DNA from: Ambrosia x helenae
Taxonomy: Eukaryota > Streptophyta > Magnoliopsida > Asterales > Asteraceae
DNA length: 64,000 bases
NCBI GenBank assembly: GCA_030844895.1
Contig: CM061227.1
Location: 108,346,659 to 108,410,658 of the forward strand
Direction: 5' to 3'
Shown: in pieces, positions 1 through 9,630 of the stretch
Position numbering within the stretch: the first letter of the stretch is position 1
Layout: each line of letters opens with the position of its first letter
Position numbers and translations under genes: made by a program
The notes under the pieces: model-generated
Told to the model about the DNA's origin: nothing
The model's database searches: none
What the model saw: only the letters and a program-made list of their open reading frames with translations

Positions 1-60
1 TTATATATATAGTTGATTAATTTATATAAAGAATGAAATAGTGACACACACCAATTACAT

Positions 61-440
61 GTAGAGGTGCACACATCGGTATTTTTTAAAACCAAACCGG
101 TGTTGACCAGTTCAGGTCAAACCGGTTTCGGTTTGAAACCGTTTGGTTCCTAAGTTGTTTGGTCGACTAAAAATTGTTTTTTTATCTAGTTTCAGTTTAT
201 TTTGGTTACGGTTTCATTCTGGTTTTTGTACGCACTTTTCAAAATCATATAATTGCATAAAATTTAACTTTTATTAACTTTTAAGTTTTTGTAAAGCAGA
301 AAATTGAATTTTTTAATACCAAAAAACAAAGTTTTATTTGGGTTTATGGCCAAAAAAGTTTTTTTCTCGAATCGGTTTCGGTTTAAAACCAATTTTTAGT
401 ACGTGGTACCATTTCGGTTTAGTTCTGGTTTTAGCCTCAT
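61..440. repeat. CGGTTT/AACCAAAC-rich dispersed repeat
   Basis: Repeated, partly palindromic AACCAAACCGG and CGGTTTCGGTTT words begin at a gaggtgcaca-like edge. The same composition recurs at 41020-41590 and at 49540-49690, also next to a gtgcaca word. It resembles the interior of nonautonomous DNA transposons common in plants, but no clean terminal inverted repeat or target duplication could be paired, so the class is left open. Confidence 0.4.
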
Positions 441-463
441 TTTCATACAGGATCTTCTATCTA

Positions 464-482
464 TGTGTGTGTGTGTGTGTGT
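464..482. repeat. GT microsatellite
   Basis: A run of about nine GT dinucleotides followed by atggatggg. It lies at the edge of the dispersed repeat that follows, and the related copy near 47033 also begins beside a GT-rich stretch. Confidence 0.85.
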
Positions 483-489
483 ATGGATG

Positions 490-660
490 GGTTAAAATGA
501 GAACTAGGTTGAGTTGTGATAACCGTAGAAGACGTAAGAGGAAGGAAATAAAAGATCCACAATTGTTAATCCAATAAGATTTTTTGTTTTATTTTCTCTT
601 TCTTCCTTTATTTATTAAGAAGGTTTTAAGGAGCTTTATTACACAACAGCTTAGTTAAGG
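490..660 (+). repeat. Dispersed repeat, possible Mutator-like MITE end
   Basis: Starts gttaaaatgagaactagg and ends near acaacagcttagtt. A second diverged copy with the same order lies at about 47066-47220 inside the P450 intron. A leading word of the ...AAATGAGAAC type recalls terminal repeats of plant Mutator-like elements. No partner terminus or 9-bp duplication was found, so the class is tentative. It has no coding content. Confidence 0.4.
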
Positions 661-980
661 ATGAGAGCATTAAAGCCCCTTATGACTATACGTGACGACG
701 TTGATGTAGCACAGAGTTGACGCCTTAAAATCCTAGGGGACTATATTCCAATCCCAACCAAACTTGTTTTCTAGTTAGGTATAGTTGGTTAAGTAATCTG
801 ATTTGACATGTTAATTGAAATGCGTTGTTGACCTATGTGATGGATATAATTTTTTTATTGGGTTTAATTATCTTAATTAAATCTGGCTTTTAAATTGATA
901 ACACATTTTTATCTAAAAATATTACACATATAAATTATACAACGAAGCAAAATTTTAGACTCCCTAGTTATAATGATGGA

Positions 981-2068
981 TGAAGAAACACGAATCCTGG
1001 GTTACTGAGCAGGCGCTAATTCAGGGGGTGGTTCTGCGGTATTTTGTAAAGAGAGTGTTTATAAAATACGTGAGGGTCTAAGGGCAAGACCAAGGAGTTT
1101 AGGAGACTACCGATTAGAAGAGCCGAGCCTCTAAAAGTTAGTAAAATAAACAAGGGGTTGAAGAAGGCACGAAAGAGTTCGTATTCTTCTTGAGTGAAAG
1201 TATATGTGATATTAGATGTCAATAAAAGGAGAAGGAGCTCCTCTTTTTATAGTACCTAGATGTCATACTTTCTCAGCCCATCCTCTACCCTTAATGAGGC
1301 CCGGCCCAGGTAGAGGTGTCTCCATAATCCGGCCCAAGTCCTTAAGCCCACTTGGTGCAAATGGGTTTTGATAAAAAGGAGAAAGTAAAATGCTAAGGGG
1401 GGATGTTACCGCCCTGACGGTTGGTACACGTGGCGCCCATTGAGTGGACGCTGATTGTCGGCGGACACGCGGCACCCGCCTATTGGTAGACCAAGGGCGG
1501 TGGGTAATCATACCTTTCTTGGACTTCGAGACATGTTGAAAAAGTCTGCTTGTCAGGAAGATATCTTAGCTGAAAGGCCGCCACGTCGACGTCCTTTCTG
1601 TTTGTCAGACTGAGAGCAGTCTCTGATTGGAAAGGAACTCTGACGGGCCGCCTGCTGTGTCAGAGATATTTTGTTTGGGGCAGGGGTGAGTCCCAAAGCT
1701 GCCCAAAAAGGTATCTTCCAGTTGTGTTGGCGAAGCTTCCTTTGGCTTGCTGGGGAAGCTTCGAAGCATGTTGGGTCCGCCGACGTAAAACGCGCGGACG
1801 ATGTTGCGCCTGGCGTCGATTGGGCGCCAGGGTGTATCGCCGACGTAAAACGGGTGGGGTAGTGTTGTCTTCTAGCGTCCTGTTGGACGCCAGATGTATC
1901 GCCGACGTAAAACAGGTGGGTGGACGCTAGACGTTCCGCTGACGTAGAACGTGCGGATGGACGTTAAACGATCCGCTGACGTAGAACGGGTGGATGGACG
2001 CCAGGCGACGCCGGTTCTAGTTGGCCGATGGTATGGTATTTTTAATGTTTTGATACTATACCTCTTCA
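981..2068 (-). repeat. 3' LTR of the Tat element
   Basis: The 1088-bp repeat is shared with 38613-39705 and 49798-50882 and is bounded by TGAAGA/TCTTCA. Read on the minus strand, U3 comes first. It holds five copies of a gacgtaRaac motif (near 1781, 1841, 1903, 1941 and 1979), a HindIII-centred inverted repeat (arms 1731-1740 and 1754-1763), a G-box at 1427-1432 and a TATAAAA box at 1245-1251. Transcription should start near 1215-1220, leaving an R-U5 part of roughly 240 bp. By eye it differs from the 5' LTR at scattered positions, so the insertion is not among the youngest here. Confidence 0.9.
1245..1251 (-). promoter_or_regulatory. TATA box of the Tat LTR promoter
   Basis: The minus strand reads actataaaaagagg here, inside a region conserved in all three LTR copies (same context near 38885 and 50070). 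It is the only strong TATA box on the sense strand of the LTR and lies downstream of the gacgt repeat array, as expected for U3. Confidence 0.6.
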
Positions 2069-2080
2069 AGTCCCCCCAGT
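2069..2080 (-). promoter_or_regulatory. Polypurine tract of the Tat element
   Basis: The minus strand reads ACTGGGGGGACT directly before the 3' LTR start TGAAGA. The second Tat copy has the matching tract at 50883-50893. This is the expected plus-strand DNA priming site and fixes the minus orientation of the element. Confidence 0.8.
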
Positions 2081-2334
2081 CCAGTGCTTTCATGCATCTT
2101 TGGTAGGGGAGTGCTAGACTTGATTTCACAAGTATACTTTGAGTTACATCCAGTTGTCACCGGGTTTTCATGTAACAAAGTGGACGTGTGTTTTTTGTAT
2201 AACCTTCGTCAACTGATGCGTGCACAGTGATCAAGCTGCAGGCGTATGACGGAATGAGCGTTTGTGGGACCTATGAGTAGGTCCGGGCAGTGGTAGGGGG
2301 TTATTTCTTCCCCTGTTAAAAATGTTCCCAGTTT

Positions 2335-2770
2335 TCGTTCTGGCGCGCAGGTCGTGGAGCCTAGATAGACGTCGGGCCAGTTTACGCGTTCAGAAGGTTG
2401 TGAAAAATAAAAATTTTTAGAATTTTCGTTCTGGCGCGCAGGCGTGGAACCTGGATAGGCGTCGGGCCAGTTTGCGCGTTCAGAAGGTTGTGAAAAATAA
2501 AAAATTTCAGAATTTTCGTTCTGGCACGCAAGCGTGGAGCCTGGATAGGCGTCGGGCCTGTTTGCGCGTTCAGAAGGTTGTGAAAATAAAAATTTTCAAA
2601 AATTTTCGTTCTGGCGCGCAGGCGTGGAGCCTGGATAGGCGTCGGGCCTGTTTGCGCGTTCAGAAGGTTGTGAAAAATAAAAATTTTCAGAATTTTTCTT
2701 TCTGGCGCGCGGGCGTGGAGCCTGGATAGGCGTCGGGCCTGTTTGCGCGTTCAGAAGTTTGTGAAAAGTG
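2335..2770. repeat. 90-bp tandem repeat, about 4.7 units
   Basis: Units begin tggcgcgcag at 2341, 2432, 2522, 2612 and 2703, giving periods of 90-91 bp. Each unit holds a GC-rich half (gcgtggagcctggataggcg) and an AT-rich tail (gtgaaaaataaaaattttc). It lies between the antisense gene and the PPT, where Tat-group elements are known to carry tandem repeats. The open frames crossing it on both strands simply follow the repeat period. The second copy of the element has a related array at 51078-51415. Confidence 0.9.
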
Positions 2771-2870
2771 ATTTTTTTGTCGCAGTCGGCGCCTGCATTT
2801 ACTCCGCATTGAATTTGTCTTTCTGGAATTTGTGTGAATTCAAGGCGGGAATGTTTGAAGTTGAAAAGAC

Positions 2871-3220
2871 GTGGCTGACGGTTGGTACACCTGCCTTGGA
2901 GATCGTGTCTGACAGTTACGGTGACTGTTGAGTTGCTAGGCCGCCACGTGTCGTGCATCCGATGCATGGAGACAGCTGTTAATGGTGGGTTTAAACATGG
3001 GCACACACGTGTCGAGCATCGGCATCGTTTGCCAACTGGGGTAGAACAACCGTCAGGCGAGTGGGCCACGCGCAGCGCGTGTGCCGTTTGGTCACGTGGC
3101 CTGTCTGACGTGTATGCCTGCTATTGGACCCTTGCGTGAAAAGCCTGTTCATGATGATTTCTCTTTATGCCATTGCATTAAATGCGATGGGTATAAATAT
3201 GTGCCCTCCATCCCTCTCTT
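2871..3220 (+). promoter_or_regulatory. Promoter of the antisense gene (three G-boxes and TATA)
   Basis: CACGTG palindromes stand at 2945-2950, 3006-3011 and 3093-3098, and a TATAAATA box at 3192-3199, about 150 bp before the ATG at 3343. In the second Tat copy the same four elements are at 51590, 51651, 51738 and 51837 in the same order. CACGTG is the known target of plant bZIP and bHLH factors. A 16-bp word (2875-2890) is identical to 1414-1429 in the LTR U3. Confidence 0.7.
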
Positions 3221-3342
3221 CGTTTCATTCTCTCTTTTCAAAGATCTTTTTGCAAGTTTTTCTCCGGCGAGTCAATTTATTTTTTCCAGTCGTCTATCGA
3301 AGAAGTTTTTCCCAAGTTTCTTTCTTTTTTCCTCTGTTGAAA

Positions 3343-6300
3343 ATGTCGTCTGAAGACAAGAAGGCCGAACTAGCAATGAAGGATGCACAGATTTCTTGGT
3401 CCAAAGACAAGTTCCGATCTTTGGTCAAAAAATTTAGCATTTTACGTGAGTGGGAGTCGGAGTTACCGGAGAAGGGGCAAACTCCGGTTGACTGTCCGGA
3501 GGGAAAGATATGCCTCTACGAGGCGTACTTTTTGAAAGGACTCTTCCGATTGCCGGTGTCGAAGTTCTTGATCTCCGTTTTGCAGAAGTATGGAATACAT
3601 ATTTCTCAGATGAGCCCCTTCGGGGTAATGAGGATTATGCATTTCGAGGCCACCTGTCGGTCTTTGAGAAGGGAGCCTGAGTTTGAGCACTTCAACGTGT
3701 TCTATAAAATTGAAGTGAGGGAGTCCGGTTGGGTGTCTTTTGTTGAGAGGTCGAAGACGGTGACGCTGATTGTGCCGAAGAGTTCTCCCAAGACTCTTCG
3801 TGATTGAAAGAAGTGTTTTTTTTTCTTCCTGAAGAAGGAGGTTATTCCAGTAGATATGGAGAAGTTGGAGCTTCGGGAGGGCCAGAATCCACCGTCCTTC
3901 GAAGTGATGAAGGATTTCCAGGATGAGGCGTGGTTCCAGGAGCTCTCTGCGCATCCTAGTCGTCTGGATGACTTGGATAAGTTGGATGAGGGTATCCTTC
4001 GTTTGCTGGGGTTGAGCCGTGTGGGCGTCAGAGAAGGTTATGACGTGGCACCTAGTGGTGAGGCTGGGCCGCTGTCCGTTGAAGGTGAGTACTTCGTCTT
4101 TGTCTATATTTTGTTTTCCTTTGTTTTTGACGCCTTTTTGTTTTTGGCAGGCGAGTTGTTGTTTGAGGTCTTTGCTTCCCGCGGTACAAAGACTATGTAT
4201 GTGGCGGTACCCGAGGGAGGGGTTTCTGAGCTGGAGCTGAAGGTGGAGAATTTCTTGTTCCCCGTGCCGATGGAAGGTGCGCCTTCTAACCTTGAAGTGG
4301 GTTTTCTGATCAATCCTGACCCGTTGTCCGTGAAAACGGCGGCTGGGATTGATTATGTATTTTTGTCCGACGATGAGTCTAGTGGTTCGTCGTCTGGTTT
4401 AATTCACCATGCGCTTCGCTCTGCAGGTGGCAGTGGAGCCAGTGCGTCTGCGGCCAGGGCGCAAGGTGGTGGAAAGACTGGTGAATCCAGTACTACTGAG
4501 GGAGTGACTACTAAGAGTAAGTGTTCTGACCTTTGTGCTTTTTGTACTTTCTTGTGTTGTTTGAGCTTTATTTTACTTTGTTTGTAGGTCTTGGAGCTCG
4601 ATCCCCCGCCGTGCGTGAGCCCTTTTATAAGAAGGCTTTGAAGAAACTGAGCAATAAGTACTTTATAATGCGCCCTTTCGTGTTTGTTGAGTTATTCCGA
4701 TAAATTCTGTCGAGTCTTTAATACATCCTTCTTGTTTGTCTGTAGGTTCTATTCCTCCGTCTGTAAAGCAATATCAGGAGGAGCGAAAGAAAAAGTTGGA
4801 AGAGGAGCAGTCCCGGGCTGAGGCTGCGCGTCAATCGGAGCTGACACGCAAAGGGGAGGAGGAGAAGCGCGCCACTGAGGCCGCTTTGAAGAAGGAGGAG
4901 GAAGAAGCCCGGGCTCTCCAGGTTGAGGTGGAGCGTAAGCGGGCCGAAGATGCTCGCTTGGCTAATTTAGCTGAGAAGGAGGAGGAAGAGCGCACGTTGG
5001 CGTTGTTGAAGCAGCATGAGGATCTGGTGAAGATCAAGCTGGAACAGGCCCAAGGGATAGGCGTTCAGGGCGGTGATGGCTCGCAGACCGAGCCCGCCTT
5101 TGTTGACTTGGGTGAGAGGGACGTACTGGAAACGTCGCCTCAGGGGGTTGGGATTGATGATCCCAAACCGAAGAAAGCTGAAGGCGTTGCAGCGTCTTCG
5201 AGTGCTCCTGCCTTTAGGTTGGACGCTCCGGTTTATACGCCTGGTGGCGTATAACCGAAAGTTGTCGTTTCCTCAAGCCGTTCGTGGCTGAGGAATTCGT
5301 TAGCTATGCGCTGCCTCCAGCTGAACGCGCGCACCATCGTTCTCAAAACCGGGGTACGTTTTTCTCGAAGATGTGTATGAATCTGACACAGACTTTTTGG
5401 AAATTTGTACGCCCTTCACCGGGGAGAGGGTGAGTTTCTGGATGAACAGGCGTCGGTTGCGAGTGAAGCCGACCGCCTGGCTCGGGAGAAGGAGGTATAT
5501 GAGACTGCGCGGAAGCGGATTTTAGAGCAGGTTCGGAAGCTAGAGTCCGATCTGCGCCAAAAGGATGCTGATGCGGCGGAAAAGCAAAAGAATTGGGCCA
5601 AGTCGACGGCGACCATGAATACGGAGTTGGAGCGTCGTCGTTAACTTGTGCAGAGGGCTGAGACTGCGCTGGCAGAGCAAAAGAAGGTAGCGGCAGCGAA
5701 GGCCAAGGAGATGGAGAAGTTGTCCTCTAAGTATGCCACTGTGGTGAGTGACCTGAAGGCGAAGGATGCCGACGTGGTGAGGATGATCACCCGGGTGTCT
5801 GAGCTGGAAGGTCAGGTTAATGATCTTGTTAAGGAGAAGGAGGCGTGGCAGCTTGAGAGGACTTTGATGCTTGATGCGCAGAAGGCGTACTGCGAGAAGT
5901 CGTTGTGGATTATGTCTGATGGAATATCTGTCGTAAGTTGTTCTCTTTATTTTGTTGTGTCATTGTTTCATCCTTTGTTTAACTTATGTAGCTGATGTTG
6001 TTGATGCAGGTCTTTGATCGCTGTTGGAATTAGCCGAAGATGGGTGAGCAGGTTGCGGAGGTGGTCGATGCTGCGCGTACAACGGGCGTGCATAATGGTT
6101 GGTTGGAAGGGTATTTGGCCGCCAAGGATGGGGTACCGGTTGAGGAGCAGCCCTTCCAAGACGTGAACAGCGATCAGCTGATGATGGAGGAGCTTGAGAA
6201 GCTCGAAAGGATGGAGTTTCCGGTGCTTCAGATTGTAAGGCAGTGCTTGGCGGATCCTGACCCTATTGCCCAGTTTAGGCGTTGGGTTTAGGAGTCCGAG

Positions 6301-6387
6301 CGTGCGGGGCGCGAACGCACGGAGAAGCGGAAAGAGAAGGCTGGTGAAGCTGGTAGTTCGGGGACGGCCCATGAGCCTCCTCATTAG
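3343..6387 (+). pseudogene. Antisense extra ORF of the Tat element (copy 1), spliced, decayed
   Basis: A multi-exon gene on the strand opposite gag-pol, located between pol and the 3' LTR. Comparison with the second copy and splice signals gives exons 3343-4084, 4151-4516, 4588-4653, 4746-5932 and 6010-6387. Donors are gtgagt or gtaagt and acceptors ggcag, gtag or gcag. The N-terminal part (FRLPVSKFLISVLQKYG, HISQMSPFGVMRI) resembles the plant family once named putative gypsy-type transposon (Transposase_28, PF04195). The middle and C-terminal parts are charged coiled coil rich in EEER and KK repeats. Copy-specific damage: TGA at 3805 where the other copy has TGG, about 100 bp missing after 4588, GT to AT at the third donor (4654), a 1-nt loss near 5243, TAA at 5642 and TAG at 6031. 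Function is unknown. It is not a DDE transposase as far as can be seen. Confidence 0.75.
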
Positions 6388-6512
6388 GATGTTTTTGTTT
6401 TGTAGTTTTCTGTTTCATCTGTAAATGTATCCTTTGAATGGAATGGAATATGGTGCTTTGATTCTGCTTTATGTATGGTCTGAATGTTTCCATGTGCTTA
6501 ATTTGCTGTATG
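6388..6512. other. 3' untranslated stretch between antisense gene and hairpin array
   Basis: Follows the antisense gene stop and contains tgtaaatgtatcc-type sequence expected of a plant 3' UTR. No ORF is supported. The equivalent stretch in copy 2 is 63350-63471. Confidence 0.5.
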
Positions 6513-6700
6513 TATGAAGGGTAAATTGGCTTCATAGGCTATAAGTAAGCTTGGCGTCCGTTGTGTAGGGTGAATTAACTACACAATTTAGGGCTAAAGA
6601 CTTGTCGTTTCTGAGTTATGAAGGGTAGATTAACTTCATAAGTTAGGAATATGGCAAATCTTTAGCGTCAAGTCTTATGAAGAGTAAATTAGCTTCATAA
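6513..6700. repeat. Cluster of four stem-loops between convergent genes
   Basis: Four inverted repeats spaced 48-59 bp apart: 6513-6536, 6561-6586, 6616-6641 and 6675-6700. Stems 1, 3 and 4 are TATGAAG/CTTCATA (7-9 bp). Stem 2 is TTGTGTAG/CTACACAA, a different sequence that still pairs. All loops are 10 nt and fit RGTRRATTRR. The cluster lies exactly between the 3' end of pol (minus) and the 3' end of the antisense gene (plus). It is preserved in copy 2 at 63472-63658. Confidence 0.85.
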
Positions 6701-6779
6701 GTTATAGATAAAGTAATGAGTTTTGTGCTTATGGACAAAACGTAAGGTGGCGGAGTGAATTATTCAGAAACTGAAATAT

Positions 6780-9630
6780 TTATAAGTAGCATGGGCGCAA
6801 CTACGCTATATTCCATGATCTAAGTATGGGTGTGCCATCAAGTCTTTCGAGCGCGTATGCCCTTTTTCCTAGTACTTGTTGAATTTTGTATGGCCCTTCC
6901 CAGTTGGGCGCAAGCTTTCCTGGGCGCTCGGAGTGAGATGCGCAGTTGTCTCTCAGGACGTAATCTCCAATGTCGAATACGCAGGCTTTAAATTTGGAGT
7001 TATAATAGCGCTCCAATTGTTTTTTATAGTTTGCCTAGCGTATAACGACGATATCGCTCCTTTCGTCTAAGAGGTCCAAGTTGAGGCGCAGTTCTCTGTC
7101 ATTGTCTGTGTGCGTGATGTTGAGGACCCTTGGCGATGGGAATGTTATTTCCGCGGGTATTACGGCCTCAGAGCCATAAGTTAGGCTGAAAGAGGTTTCG
7201 CATGTGCTGGTTTTTGTGACGGTGCGATGTGCCCATAAGATGTGTGGGAGTTCATCCACCCAACCTGTTCGTTTGGATCCGAGGAGAGTCTTTATGCCTT
7301 CGACTAGTGACCTGTTGATACGTTCTACCTAACCGTTGCCTTGAGGATGGGCGACAGATGTGAAGATCTGGCTGACGCCTAGTTGTGTTAGCCAGGTTTG
7401 AAGTTTTTTGTCTGCGAACTGCGTTCCGTTATCTGTGACGATTTCCATAGGTAGGCCGAAGCGGCAGATGATGAATTCCCAAATGAGTTTTTTGATCTGG
7501 TCTGCGCTGATTGATGCGAGTGGCTTGGCCTCTATCCATTTTGTAAAGTATTCGACGGCGACGATGAGATACTGTATCTTTCCAGGGGCCATTGGGAATG
7601 GGCCGACTAGATCGATAGCCCATTTTTGGAATAGCCAGGTGGCGGTGACTGGGACCAGATCGTTTTTTGGGCGCAGGGTATTTGGTGCGTGTTGCTGGCA
7701 GTTGAAGCAAGTTCACAAGATTTTGACGGCGTCTTGATGCATTCCGGCCAGTAGTATCCGGCGTTCATAATCTTGGCAACGACCATTCTTGGGCCCGCGT
7801 GGATGCCGCATATGCCGAGATAGGAGCGTCGGTATAAGACCCCGTTCATGAGTTGGTAGTGCTGGGATTTATATTGGAGTTTTTGGGCCTCCGCTTTTTG
7901 AGGTGGTAAGGTTCCTGTCGCTAGGTAGGCTTGGATGGGGGTCATCCATGACCCGGCGCCTGTTTGTGTTATGTTAACCTGTCTAAGCGGTACTGAAGGT
8001 TGAGCTAGAGTTTCAATGTGTACCTCTTTGGCCATATGTGGCCAAGCAGTGGAGGCCATTTTGTTGAGTGTGTCAGCTTCTTTGTTGCCGCTTCGGTTGA
8101 TGTGGACGATTGTGCAGGTTGTAAATTTTTTGGTGAGGAGCTTGGCCTGGTCGACGTATTGGGCCATGACCGGGCCTTTGGCATCGTATACGCCATTCAT
8201 GTGACCTGCTATGAGCATGGAGTCGACATGGGCGTTAAGGTGTCTAGCGCCCATTTTGTCGGCCAGGCGTAGTCCCGCCAGGAATTCCTCGTACTCTGCC
8301 TCATTGTTTGTGCTTGGAAACTCAAGGCGGACGGCGTATGTGAATTCTGTTTTGTCAGGGCTGACGAGGCGTAACCCTGCGCCGACACCCTGATCGTTGG
8401 AGGCTCCGTCCGTGTATAGTGACCATGTTACGCGGGAGTCTGGGACGGGTTCCGGGTCTTTTTCATCTTTGCAGTCTTGGATTTTATCCGCTGGAATTTC
8501 TGCGATGAAGTCTGCGAGAACCTGTCCTTTGATCGCGGGCCTAGGTTTGTAGATGATGGTGTGTGCACCTAGCTCGATTACCCATTCGCTAGGCGGCCTG
8601 AGAGTTCTAGTTTGGAGAGCACGGTATTGATTCTGTAATCTGTTAGGACATTGATTGGGTGTCCTTGAAAGTATCGTCGTAGTCGTCGTGATGCGTGTAC
8701 GAGCGCAAGAACGAGTTTTTCCATCGTTGAGTATCTAGTTTCTGAGTCTGCAAGGGTGCGGCTAATGTAGTAGATTGGTGTTTGGACTTTGTTGCGTTCT
8801 ACCAATAGTACCGCGCCTATCGCCGTTTCAGATGCGGATAGGTACAGTGTAAGTGGTTCCTCTGGCAGAGGCGCTGTTAGAGTTGGTAAGTAGGTCAAAC
8901 ACTGCTTCATTTCACGAAAAGCCACTTCCACTTCTAGGGTCCAGCGGAATTGTGTCTTTTTCATTACATTTCGTATGGTGTGAACAAAAGGAAAAGACTT
9001 GGACGCGTAGTTTTCTAGGAATCGGTTAAGAGCGACTAGGCGTCCTATCAGTGTCTGTATGTCCTTTATTGAGTTTGGTGATGGCATGCGTTGGATAGCT
9101 TGGACTTTCTCCGGGTTCGGTTTGAAGCCGCCATTAGTGACAATGACGCCTAGGAATTTTCCTTCTTCGGCTCCGAAGGAGCACTTCCCCGGGTTGAGTT
9201 TCATCTTGATTTCGCGCAACTGTTCGAAGGTGCGCTGAATGTCCATTAGCATGGTGTCTTCTTGGGTGCTTTTGATTACCAAGTCATCGACGTAAAATTC
9301 AAGGTTAACGTCGATCTGGTTGATGAAGGCATGGTCCATGAGACGTTGGTAGGTTGCGCCAGCATTCTTGAGTCCGAATGGCATTTTGGTGTAGCAGTAT
9401 ACCCCTCTATCTGTTCTGAAGGCGGTTCGGTCTTCGTCTTCATAGGCCATTTGTATTTGATGATATCCTCGATATGCGTCGAGGAAGCATTTGTATTTGA
9501 ATGGCGCTAGAGAGTCTACCTTCAGATCAATCTCTGGTAGAGGGTAGTGATCTTTGGGACATGCTTTGTTGAGGTCTTTGTAGTCGACACACATGCGCCA
9601 AGACCCATTCTTCTTAAGGACCATGACTGG
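6780..9630 (-). pseudogene. Tat pol, downstream part: RT, RNase H, second RNase H, integrase
   Basis: Continues the RT interrupted at 9631. The ORF at 9624-8578 (348 codons) has the RT motifs FLDAYRGYHQI and FYVDDLVIKS. It is followed by an RNase H whose first catalytic Asp is replaced (LYLSASETAIGAVL). A second, archaeal-type RNase H follows at about 8420-8030 with TDGAS, NNEAEYE, HVDS and NKEAD. Integrase occupies 7760-6800: VEYFTKW (Glu where Asp is usual), VTDNGTQF, then NG-stop-VERINR, and a C-terminal domain with GKLAPNWEGPYKI at 6900. Frameshifts split the zinc-binding region of INT near 7610-7720, and TAG interrupts it near 7331. The pairing of a decayed RNase H with an extra archaeal-type one is the known signature of the Tat group. 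Confidence 0.88.

Larger units (their letters stand above)
1..975. other. Left flank, no gene seen
   Basis: AT-rich intergenic DNA left of the Tat element. No coding region is convincing: the short ORF at 338-577 runs through a GT microsatellite and low-complexity sequence. The stretch holds a CGGTTT-rich repeat, a GT repeat and a dispersed repeat, listed separately. The last five bases (976-980, atgga) are one copy of the target duplication; the other copy is at 39706-39710. Confidence 0.7.

Noticed and set aside
338..577. 79-codon frame
   Set aside because: Runs through a GT microsatellite and low-complexity sequence; no homology.
2335..2770. CRISPR-like array
   Set aside because: Unit of 90 bp without distinct spacers, in a eukaryotic retrotransposon.
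2596..3069. 157-codon minus-strand frame across the tandem repeat and antisense promoter
   Set aside because: Its length follows from the 90-bp period (a multiple of three); no homology, and it overlaps a promoter with conserved G-boxes.
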